Below the pieces are notes generated by a model. The model saw nothing but the letters and a program-made list of their open reading frames with translations. It was not told the DNA's origin and did no database searches. This document shows positions 29,792-37,070 of a DNA stretch of 41,728 nt, one piece after another (the first letter of the stretch is position 1; the number at the start of each line of letters is the position of its first letter). The stretch is from Deltaproteobacteria bacterium. GTDB taxonomy: Bacteria > Desulfobacterota > Binatia > UTPRO1. Made by a program: the position numbers and the translations under genes. The DNA is taken from the NCBI GenBank assembly GCA_005879405.1, contig VBKW01000036.1:1-41728 (forward strand), written 5' to 3'.

Positions 29792-29934
29792 CGTACTGGG
29801 CCGATTTGCTTCGCGATACTTCGTTGCTCGGGCGCTCCTGCTCGGCGTAGCGCTGCTACGCCTGCGCTGCTTGTCCTCGCTTGACGAGGGCTCGCTTCCC
29901 TCGCGCCTCGTCTCGCTCGCAACTCGACCCAGTC
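29792..29934 (-). repeat. Palindromic interspersed element, copy 2 (inverted)
   Basis: Starts CGTACTGGGCCGATTTGC and ends near CTCGCAACTCGACCCAGTCG. Read on the minus strand it matches copy 1 (22295-22420) over most of its length, including GTAGCAGCGCTACGCC and GAGCGAGACGAGGCGCGA. It carries an insertion of about 20 bases relative to copy 1. It lies between the divergent glycosyltransferase and HAD genes. Confidence 0.75.
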
Positions 29935-29967
29935 GAAATCGTTGCGCCCGTCTGGTACCCCTGGCGC

Positions 29968-30651
29968 GTGACCGATCCCGCGCTCCGCGCGTTGCTCCTC
30001 GACTACGGTGGAACGCTCGACGGCGACGCGCGGCACTGGTTCGATCATTTTCTCGAGCTCTACGCGCGCTGCGGCGTCGCGCTCTCGGCCGCGGCGTTGA
30101 AGCCGGCGTTCTATGCCGCCGACGAGGCGCTCGCGGCGGAGCCGGACGTGCGTCACTTCGGACTCGAACGCATGACGGACGCGCACGTGCGCTTGCAGCT
30201 CGCGGCGCTCGGACACACCGACGCCGCCCTGGTGCGACGGCTCGTCGACGCCTTCGTCGCTGACACGCGCGCCGCGTGGGAGCGGAATCGGCCCCTGCTG
30301 CAGCGGCTCGCACGCGCGTTGCGGCTCGGCGTCGTGTCGAACTCGTACGGCAACATGCCGGCGCTGCTCGCCGAGGCGGCGCTGGCGCCGTTCGAGGTGA
30401 TCATCGACTCAGCCCTGGTCGGCCTCCGCAAGCCCGATCCGGCGATCTACACGCTCGCCGCGCGCCGTCTCGACCTCCCGCCGGCGGCGATCCTCCACGT
30501 CGGCGACTCGTGGGAGCGCGACGTGGTCCCGGCCGTCGCGGCGGGAATGCGCGCCGTGTGGCTGGCGGCGCCGGACGCACCGGCGCCAGCCGTGCTCGCT
30601 CGTGTCACCCGCATCGCGTCGCTGCGCGAGCTGGAGGCGGTCGTCGCATGA
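29968..30651 (+). CDS. HAD-superfamily hydrolase-like protein with altered motif I
   Basis: It has 227 residues from GTG 29968. The HAD fold is clear: motif I LLLDYGGTLDGD, cap domain 30-110, motif II GVVSNSYG, motif III LRKPDPAIY, motif IV LHVGDSWERDVVPA. In motif I the usual second Asp (DxDxT) is Gly (DYGGT), so the classical acid/base is missing while the nucleophile Asp, Lys and motif IV acids remain. It may be a phosphatase using another acid, or a non-classical hydrolase. It is the first gene of the six-gene operon, and its stop overlaps the next start (ATGA). Confidence 0.85.
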   Translation: MTDPALRALLLDYGGTLDGDARHWFDHFLELYARCGVALSAAALKPAFYAADEALAAEPDVRHFGLERMTDAHVRLQLAALGHTDAALVRRLVDAFVADTRAAWERNRPLLQRLARALRLGVVSNSYGNMPALLAEAALAPFEVIIDSALVGLRKPDPAIYTLAARRLDLPPAAILHVGDSWERDVVPAVAAGMRAVWLAAPDAPAPAVLARVTRIASLRELEAVVA

Positions 30652-31355
30652 GAGCGGGCATCATCGCCGCCGGGCTCGGTGAGCGCCTCCGCCGCGCCGG
30701 CATCACGACGCCGAAGCCGCTCCTCGCGATCGGCGGCGAGCCGCTCATCGCGCGCGCGATCGCCACGGTGCGCACCGCCGGCGCGACCAGCGTCGCGTGC
30801 ATCGTGAACGCCGAGACCGATCAGGTGCGACGCTTCCTCGCCGAGACGGACTTCGGCGTCCCCGTGCACGTCGTGCAGCGTACGACCGCGAGCTCGGCGG
30901 AGAGCTTTCTCGCGCTGCGGCCGCTCCTCGACGGCGCGCCGTTCCTCCTGTCGACGGTCGACGCCGTGATCGCCCCCGCCGCCGTCGCCGCGTTGGTGCG
31001 CGCGGCGACCGCGCATCGGGACGCCGCCGGCGTTCTCGGCGTCACGACCGTCGTCGACGACGAGAAGCCGCTCTGGGCGGAGCTCGGCGCCGACGATCGC
31101 ATCGTGACGCTCGGCGACGCCGCGCGTGCGCGCCACGTAACAGCCGGCGTTTACTTCCTGAAACCGCTGGTATATTCGCTCGCTGATGCGTACGGAGCCG
31201 GCAGTTGGAGCGCATTTCGCCGCGTGCTCTGCGCACTTTTGGAGCACGGTCACGTGCTCTACGGCTACGACGTCGGCCCGAGCGTCGACGTCGATCGCCC
31301 CGAGGACGTCGCCGCGGCGGAGCGGCTGCTCGGCCTGACCGGCCGCGCGGGGTGA
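30648..31355 (+). CDS. Sugar/polyol-phosphate nucleotidyltransferase
   Basis: It has 235 residues. The Rossmann-like nucleotidyltransferase signature is GIIAAGLGERLRRAG with the catalytic TPKPLLAIGGEPLI, LLSTVDAVI as the metal-site strand and a GPSVDVDRPEDV C-terminal element. It lacks a left-handed beta-helix, so it is a stand-alone NTP-transfer domain like MobA, IspD or inositol-phosphate cytidylyltransferase. Its likely reaction is activation of a phosphorylated small polyol or sugar with CTP or UTP. The base and substrate are inferred from the CDP-alcohol transferase at the operon end. Confidence 0.85.
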   Translation: MRAGIIAAGLGERLRRAGITTPKPLLAIGGEPLIARAIATVRTAGATSVACIVNAETDQVRRFLAETDFGVPVHVVQRTTASSAESFLALRPLLDGAPFLLSTVDAVIAPAAVAALVRAATAHRDAAGVLGVTTVVDDEKPLWAELGADDRIVTLGDAARARHVTAGVYFLKPLVYSLADAYGAGSWSAFRRVLCALLEHGHVLYGYDVGPSVDVDRPEDVAAAERLLGLTGRAG

Positions 31356-31359
31356 CCGC

Positions 31360-32193
31360 ATGCCGACGATCGTGGGCGTGTTTCGCGAGGCGGAGTATTC
31401 ACCCGGCAAGGTCGAGGACGATGCCGCCATCCTCGAGCGCACCGCCGCGGCGCTCACCGGCCGCGGCTTCGCCGTCCGTCTCGGCGAGCCCGCGCTCGCG
31501 CTCGCCGACGATGTCGACGCGGTGCTCGCGATGTGCCAATCGCCGGCGGCGCTCGCCGTCCTCGATGCCGCGGCGGCTCGCGTACCGGTCGTGAACGCAC
31601 CGGTCGCGATCCGCAACTGCTTCCGCACCGAGACCGTCCGCTTGCTCGCGGCGGCCGTGCCGTTTCCGGCGACGACGATCGTCGCCACCGACGCGCCGGA
31701 CGCAGTCGATCCGGCTGGGGTCGGGACGCCGTGCTGGGTGAAACGGGGCGACGTCCATGCGATGGAGCGCGACGACGTCGTCTTCGCCGCCGACGGCGCG
31801 GCGCTCGGCGCCGCGCTGGCGCGCCTGCGCGCGCGGGGAATCGTCGCGGCGGCGGTGCAGGCGCACGTCGCGGGACCCGTCGTCAAGTTCTACGGCGTCG
31901 CCGACGGCCGCTTCTTCCGTTGCTACACCGACGGCGCCGACGTGCCGGCGCCGGTCGAGCGCTTGTGGACGGCCGCACGTGCCGGCGCCGCCCTGCTCGG
32001 CCTCGACGTCTTCGGCGGCGATCTCGTCGTCACGCCGGAGGGCGAGCCGGTCTTGATCGACGTCAACGACTGGCCGAGCTTCGCGCGTTGCCGCGACGAG
32101 GCCGCGGACGCCATCGCGGGCTACCTTGCCGATCGCGTGGCGGTGCGCCGTCAACCGCACCGGGCGTCGGCGCCACGGCGGGTACACGCATGA
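31360..32193 (+). CDS. ATP-grasp ligase-like protein
   Basis: It has 277 residues, four bases after the previous gene. The C-terminal part has the ATP-grasp shape: WVKRGDVHAM (Lys on the phosphate-binding strand), VQAHVAGPVVKFYGV, FGGDLVVTPEGEPVLIDVNDWPSF (Asp and Asn metal ligands near 233). The N-terminal GVFREAEYSPGKVEDDAAIL domain is of unassigned type. ATP-grasp enzymes of this size usually join a carboxylate to an amine, so it could aminoacylate or acylate the product of the neighbouring aminotransferase. The substrate is not visible. Confidence 0.78.
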   Translation: MPTIVGVFREAEYSPGKVEDDAAILERTAAALTGRGFAVRLGEPALALADDVDAVLAMCQSPAALAVLDAAAARVPVVNAPVAIRNCFRTETVRLLAAAVPFPATTIVATDAPDAVDPAGVGTPCWVKRGDVHAMERDDVVFAADGAALGAALARLRARGIVAAAVQAHVAGPVVKFYGVADGRFFRCYTDGADVPAPVERLWTAARAGAALLGLDVFGGDLVVTPEGEPVLIDVNDWPSFARCRDEAADAIAGYLADRVAVRRQPHRASAPRRVHA

Positions 32194-32223
32194 CGCGCCC
32201 CGGCGCATCGAGAAGGGATTCGC

Positions 32224-33546
32224 GTGCAGGATAGACCGGGCCTGCGCTCACGCGCGCTCTTCCGTGACGAGCGGGACGTCATCGCCCCCGGGCAGCAGCG
32301 TATCGCGCTGCTCTCGCAGCTCGCGCTGGCGTCCGGCCAGGGCGCGAGCGTGACCGACGTCGACGGCAACACCTATCTCGATTTCTTCGCCGGCGTCGCC
32401 GTCGCGAGTCTCGGCCACGCGCACCCGCGCTACGTCGCCGCGGTCGAAGCGCAGCTGCGGCGCATCTCGGTCGGCAGCTTCACCACCGAGAGCCGCCTCC
32501 GTTTGCTGCGTCTGATCGCCCGCCTCGCGCCCGGCGACCTCGGCCGCACGCAGCTCTACAGCGGCGGCGCGGAGGCGGTCGAGGCGGCGTTCCGCCTCGC
32601 GATGTCGTACACGGGGAAGTACGAGATCGTCGGATTCTGGGGCGGCTTCCACGGCAAGACCGCGGGCGTCATGGGCCTCATCGGCGATGAGTCGAAGCAC
32701 GGCTGGGGGCCGCTGCCCGGCGGCCGCTTCTCGGTCCCGTACCCCGACTGCTACCGCTGCCCCTTCAAGCTCAGCTACCCCGACTGCGCGCTGGCGTGCG
32801 TCGACTTCGCGCGCGAGAGCATCACGCGCACGACGTCGGGCGCCGTCGCCGCGATCATCGTCGAGCCGATGCAGGGCACCGCGGGGAACGTCGTCCCACC
32901 GCCGGAGTTCCTGCCCGCGATCCGCGACCTCGCGCACGAGATCGGCGCCGTGCTCATCGCCGACGAGATGATCACCGGCTTCGGACGTACGGGCCGCTGG
33001 TTCGGCTGCAATCACACCGGCGTTGTCCCCGACGTCATGACGGTCGGCAAAGGGATGGGGAACGGCTTCCCGATCAGCGGCCTCATCTCGACCGATGAGA
33101 TCGTCGCCGCGACGCCGTTCGCGCGCCCGAGCGCGTCGTCGTCGAGCTACGGCGGCAACCCGCTCGCCGCGGCGGCGGCGCTCGCCACGTTGGAAACGAT
33201 CGTCGACGACGGGCTCGTCGAGCACGCCGCGCGCGTCGGCGCCCGCATGCTCGACGGTCTCCGCGACATGCAGGAGCGCTATCCGTTCATCGGCGACGTG
33301 CGCGGCGTCGGCCTGCTCATCGGTCTCGACCTCGTCCGCGATCGCGCCACCAAGGAGCCCCTCGGTCGCGAGGTCACCGAGCGCATCTTCACCGAGGCGC
33401 TCCGCCGCGGGCTGCTCATGATGGGCTATTTCCCGCGCGTCCGCATCAATCCGCCGCTGACGATCACGCAAGAGCAGGCGGACGCCGGCCTCGCGATCCT
33501 CGAGGAGGTGTTCGCCGCTGTCGCCGTGGAGGTGCGCGCGACGTGA
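32224..33546 (+). CDS. Class III PLP-dependent aminotransferase
   Basis: It has 440 residues from GTG 32224 (GAAGGGA upstream). VTDVDGNTYLDFFAGVAV, the YSGGAEAVEAAFRLA cofactor-phosphate site, FHGKTAGVM, LIADEMITGFGRTG (PLP Asp) and the Schiff-base Lys in TVGKGMGNGFP near 275 are all present. A four-Cys insertion, DCYRCPFKLSYPDCALAC (~176-194), resembles that of some class III members; it might bind a metal or form disulfides. It is probably the enzyme that adds an amine to a keto or aldehyde intermediate made by the next gene. The stop overlaps that gene (GTGA). Confidence 0.9.
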   Translation: MQDRPGLRSRALFRDERDVIAPGQQRIALLSQLALASGQGASVTDVDGNTYLDFFAGVAVASLGHAHPRYVAAVEAQLRRISVGSFTTESRLRLLRLIARLAPGDLGRTQLYSGGAEAVEAAFRLAMSYTGKYEIVGFWGGFHGKTAGVMGLIGDESKHGWGPLPGGRFSVPYPDCYRCPFKLSYPDCALACVDFARESITRTTSGAVAAIIVEPMQGTAGNVVPPPEFLPAIRDLAHEIGAVLIADEMITGFGRTGRWFGCNHTGVVPDVMTVGKGMGNGFPISGLISTDEIVAATPFARPSASSSSYGGNPLAAAAALATLETIVDDGLVEHAARVGARMLDGLRDMQERYPFIGDVRGVGLLIGLDLVRDRATKEPLGREVTERIFTEALRRGLLMMGYFPRVRINPPLTITQEQADAGLAILEEVFAAVAVEVRAT

Positions 33547-34616
33547 CGATCCGCCGCAACCGCGCGCTCCGCGGCGCCCTCGTCGGCTTCGGGAACGTGG
33601 CCGTTCACGGTCACGTTCCCGTGTGGAAGAACGACCGCCACTTTTCGATCCTCGCCGTCTGTGACCCCGACGAGGCGCAGCTCGCGGTCGCCGCCGAGCT
33701 GTTGCCGGACGTGCGCCGCTACCCGACGGTCGACGAGCTCTTCGCCAACGAGCGGCTCGACTTCGTGGACGTCGCGACGCCGCCCGCGCTGCACGGCGAG
33801 CTCGCGATCAAGGCCGCCGCGCAAGGGATCCACGTGCTCTGCGAGAAGCCGCTCACCCTCAGCGTCGACGAGTGCAACCGCATCCGCAGCGCGGCCAGCG
33901 CCGCCCACGTCGTCGTCTTCACCAATCACAATTGGAAGTACGCGCCGATCTTCCGCACCGCGAAGCGCGTGCTCCGTCGCGGCGAGATCGGCCGCGTGAC
34001 GCACGTGGAGCTACAAACGCTGCGGATGCAGCCGCCAGCGACGGTCGGCGAGGGCGATACCTGGCGTCTCGACCCAGCGCGCTCCGGCGGCGGGATCCTC
34101 GTCGATCACGGTTGGCATGCCTTCTACCTCGCGCTGTACGCGCTCGATGCCGAGCCGATCGCGGTGAGCGCCCGCACCGCGCGCCGCAAGTTCCTCGCCA
34201 GCGGCGTCGAGGACACCGCCAATTGCACGATCGAGTTCGACGGCGCCACGGCAGAGATCTTTCTCACCTGGGCGGCCGACGAGCGCCGCAACGCCGCCCG
34301 CTTCACGGGTGCCCAGGGGACAATCGACGTCGCCGACCGGACGCTGATCGTGCGCGTCGCCGAGCGCGCGCCGGTCGAGACAGGATTCGCGCAGCCGCTC
34401 TCGGCGGGGTCGTACCATCCCGATTGGTTCGCGGCGCTGCTCGACGATTTCCGCGAAGAGCTGTACGAGCCGAAGCTGCGCGGCGCGAACTTCCGCGAGG
34501 CGGAGACGTGCTGCCGTTTGCTCGAGCTCGCGTATCGCTCGAGCGCTGCGGACGGCGCGCGTCTGCCCTTCCGTGAGGTGTTGCCGCCGATCGAGGGCCC
34601 CGGCGCCGGTGAGTGA
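33543..34616 (+). CDS. Gfo/Idh/MocA family oxidoreductase
   Basis: It has 357 residues from GTG 33543. An N-terminal NAD(P)-binding Rossmann domain (GALVGFGNVAVHGH) is followed by the family motif EKPL near residue 101 and a C-terminal alpha/beta domain with ILVDHGWHAFYLAL, which holds the D-x3-H catalytic pair typical of these dehydrogenases. Relatives oxidise or reduce sugars and inositols at one carbon. Between an aminotransferase and a CDP-alcohol transferase, a role in making a keto-polyol for transamination is a reasonable inference. It overlaps the next gene by 8 bases. Confidence 0.9.
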   Translation: MTIRRNRALRGALVGFGNVAVHGHVPVWKNDRHFSILAVCDPDEAQLAVAAELLPDVRRYPTVDELFANERLDFVDVATPPALHGELAIKAAAQGIHVLCEKPLTLSVDECNRIRSAASAAHVVVFTNHNWKYAPIFRTAKRVLRRGEIGRVTHVELQTLRMQPPATVGEGDTWRLDPARSGGGILVDHGWHAFYLALYALDAEPIAVSARTARRKFLASGVEDTANCTIEFDGATAEIFLTWAADERRNAARFTGAQGTIDVADRTLIVRVAERAPVETGFAQPLSAGSYHPDWFAALLDDFREELYEPKLRGANFREAETCCRLLELAYRSSAADGARLPFREVLPPIEGPGAGE

Positions 34617-35766
34617 CGGCGCCGCGGCGCCGCTCCGGTTCGACGACGCCACATCGAGCTCTGCGCCGCCCTTCGATACCGTGCTCGTCGTCCACCCGGC
34701 GAGCGACCACGAGGTCGCGGGTCTCCACCTCGTCGAGCGCGCCGCGTTCACGCTCGCGCGCGCGGGCGCACGACGGCTCCTGTGTGTCGGCACGCGGCCG
34801 GCGCGGACGCTCCGCCGGCCGGACGTGCCGATCGCATGGGTCGCCGCGGACGACACTGCGGCGCTCGCGTCCTGGCTCGCGAATGCGACCGCCTTCGTCG
34901 TCGGCATGGACGCCGCCGCCGTGACGGACGCCGACACCGTCGTCGCGCTTGCCGCCGATCCACGCGCCGGTCTTCTCGCGACCACCGGCGGCGGGCGTCT
35001 CTGGCGCGCCCCGCGCGAGCGCGTCGCCGCGGTGCTCCAGGGCGCGGTCACGGACGCGACGCAATGGACGCCGCCGGCGGGGGGTTTCCTCCTTCCCGCC
35101 GCCGACGCCGCCGCGCGCGCGACCGCGGCGCAGGCGCTCTTCGCGCGTCTCGGGCGTCCCAGCGACGGCTGGCTCACGCGGCTCGTGGACCGCCGCATCT
35201 CGAACGCCCTCACCGGCCTGCTTCTACCGACCGGCGTGACGCCGAATCAGGTGACGGTGGCCTCGCTCGCCGCCGGCATACTCGCCAGCGGACTCTTCGC
35301 CACCGGTAGCCGCGCCGCCGCCGTCGCCGGCGCGCTCCTCTTTCTCGGCTCGACGATCGTGGACGGCTGCGACGGCGAGCTCGCGCGCCTCACGTTTCGC
35401 GAGTCCCGTTTCGGCGCGCTGCTCGACCTCGTCGGCGACAACGTCGTCCACGTCTTTCTCTTCGCCGGCATCGCGTACGGGCTCTACCGCCGCGATCACG
35501 ATCCACGCCTCGCGGTCGCCGGGTCGGCGGTCGTCCTCGGCGTCCTCGCGGCGATGATCGCCGTCTACGCCTGCCTCGCTCGCCGTGAGCCGACCGCTCG
35601 CCAACGCGCCTTGTTCCAGGCGTTCGCCAGCCGCGAGTTCGCTTACCTCCTGGTCGTCCTCACGCTCGCCGGAAAGCTCGCGTGGTTTCTCTGGATCGCC
35701 GCCGTCGGTACGTGGGCGTTCGTCGTCGCGCTCGTCGCGCTGCGACAGGATCGTCAGAAGGCGTAG
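34609..35766 (+). CDS. CDP-alcohol phosphatidyltransferase with extra N-terminal domain
   Basis: It has 385 residues from GTG 34609. The C-terminal ~200 residues are a CDP-alcohol phosphatidyltransferase: the motif DGCDGELARLTFRESRFG followed by LLDLVGD matches D-x2-DG-x2-AR-x8-G-x3-D-x3-D exactly (from ~252), with several membrane helices. Residues 1-190 form a soluble domain of alternating alpha/beta character (TVLVVHPASDHEV, AIAWVAADD-like stretches) at the place where inositol-phosphate cytidylyltransferase sits in archaeal IPCT-DIPPS fusions. It lacks the glycine-rich NTP motif; that activity may be supplied by the 30648 gene. It is the last gene of the operon, and its 3' end overlaps pagL by 13 bases. 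Confidence 0.87.
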   Translation: MSDGAAAPLRFDDATSSSAPPFDTVLVVHPASDHEVAGLHLVERAAFTLARAGARRLLCVGTRPARTLRRPDVPIAWVAADDTAALASWLANATAFVVGMDAAAVTDADTVVALAADPRAGLLATTGGGRLWRAPRERVAAVLQGAVTDATQWTPPAGGFLLPAADAAARATAAQALFARLGRPSDGWLTRLVDRRISNALTGLLLPTGVTPNQVTVASLAAGILASGLFATGSRAAAVAGALLFLGSTIVDGCDGELARLTFRESRFGALLDLVGDNVVHVFLFAGIAYGLYRRDHDPRLAVAGSAVVLGVLAAMIAVYACLARREPTARQRALFQAFASREFAYLLVVLTLAGKLAWFLWIAAVGTWAFVVALVALRQDRQKA

Positions 35767-36425
35767 GCGAGCCCGGCAATCAAGAGATTGCTGTTGAGAC
35801 CCGGGTTGCTGCGCGACTGGCCCGCGTTCGAGATGTGACGGAAGCGGTAGCCCGCAGTCGCGGCGAGACCGTTCCAGAGCGGCACCTGCAACCCGACCGC
35901 ACCCTGCGCCGTGAAGAGGACGCGCGACCCGAGGTCGAAGTGGCGCAGGTCGCTGTACAGCATGCCGCCTTCCAGCTCGGCGTACGGCTGCACCCGCGGG
36001 AACGCGAGGCGATAGCGCAGCAGGAGACCGCCGCCGAGCTCCATCGCGTGTGTGGGCTCGAAGATGCGGCTGAACATGCCCTCGACGCCGAACGTGACCA
36101 CGCCGGGCGCCGGGCCGTCGAGGACCCTGACCACACGGCTGAGACGCGGAAAGAACGTGACCATCTGCGCGTTGCTGCCGAGGGCGAACGAGTACGCGGC
36201 CTGCAGCCCCGCCTCGTACGAGCCGATTGCCGGCGCGGAGCTCGGCAACACGACGTCCGATGTCGCGGCGGCGTTGGACGCTCGTACATCATCCGCGTGC
36301 GCGGCGCGCGCGACGCCGAGCGTCACGGCGACGACACACAGCAACGTCGTCGTCGCGCCCCGGAAGGGAAACTTTCCCACCCGCGGACGTGTTATGATCA
36401 TCGAGAGGATAAAGCCATGACGCAT
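35754..36425 (-). CDS. pagL: PagL-like lipid A 3-O-deacylase (outer membrane)
   Basis: It has 223 residues from ATG 36425, which has GGGGAGG seven bases upstream. An N-terminal signal region (basic, then TTTLLCVVAVTLGVARAAHA) precedes a beta-barrel ending in the C-terminal Phe typical of outer-membrane proteins. The PagL active-site motif FRHISNAG (His and Ser) lies near 197 and is followed by NPGLN. At +14 from the His, where a catalytic Glu is expected, there is Asn, so activity is uncertain. ATG 36401 is an alternative start without a ribosome binding site. The protein would trim lipid A in the outer membrane, which indicates an LPS-bearing cell. Confidence 0.78.
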   Translation of the reverse strand: MRHGFILSMIITRPRVGKFPFRGATTTLLCVVAVTLGVARAAHADDVRASNAAATSDVVLPSSAPAIGSYEAGLQAAYSFALGSNAQMVTFFPRLSRVVRVLDGPAPGVVTFGVEGMFSRIFEPTHAMELGGGLLLRYRLAFPRVQPYAELEGGMLYSDLRHFDLGSRVLFTAQGAVGLQVPLWNGLAATAGYRFRHISNAGQSRSNPGLNSNLLIAGLAYAF

Positions 36426-36818
36426 AACCCAACCTCCCCTCGCGCCAGCGAACGCTGGGACGAGGCATTCCCGCTCCTGCCGGTACAGCATGCCGACCTG
36501 TGCCGTCGCAGCGAGCCCGTACAGCCCGAGCGCCGTCTCATGCTGGCCGTGCTGAGCGACGCGATCGTGCTGTTCCAGACGCGCGGTTCGCCCGGATGTC
36601 GCCGCGACGTCGAGAGCGCCAGACGATGGATCCTGTCCGACGATCGCGCCTGGCCGTTCTCGTTCGTCAACGTCTGCGACACGCTCGGGATCGCGTTCGA
36701 GCCGTTGCGGCGTGCGCTCACGCGGACGCTGCACGAGCTGCCGCGGGAGCACCGTACAGCGGCACGGCGGCGGCTCCTCGCGGGTATCCGCGACGAGCCG
36801 CTCGCGCGGACCGGCTGA
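36417..36818 (+). CDS. Conserved hypothetical protein
   Basis: It has 133 residues from ATG 36417, with GAGAGGA upstream. It is soluble and helical, with a block RRLMLAVLSDAIVLFQ...RRDVESARRWILSDDRAWPFSFVNVCDTLGI then LRRAL that looks conserved in style (acidic WPFSF turn between helices) and followed by an Arg-rich end. I recognise no named family. Its start codon lies inside the first codons of the opposite-strand pagL, so the two 5' ends overlap by nine bases. From 36819 to 37070 there is no gene that I can support. Confidence 0.7.
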   Translation: MTHNPTSPRASERWDEAFPLLPVQHADLCRRSEPVQPERRLMLAVLSDAIVLFQTRGSPGCRRDVESARRWILSDDRAWPFSFVNVCDTLGIAFEPLRRALTRTLHELPREHRTAARRRLLAGIRDEPLARTG

Positions 36819-37070
36819 GTCGGCGTCGGCGCGTGCGAGCGCCTGCCGTCGCCGCCTGCAGGACCCGGCGTGCGCAAAAGGTTCAGTGTGCACGACGGGA
36901 GCTGGCGACGATTGCCGGCGCTCGCACACGAACGACGGCGTAGATCGTCGGCGCGGCCGCAGCGGTCGGCCGACCTCGAAGGGCCTTCCGGGCTACAGTT
37001 GACGCGCGTCCGTGCTGCGCGCGCACGGCGTGCGTCGATGTCGCGCATGCACAGACATCGCCGCCCGGCG

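Noticed and set aside
36819-37070. Gene between the hypothetical protein and the acyl-CoA synthetase alpha gene
   Set aside because: Open frames lack start signals and family features; nothing supported.
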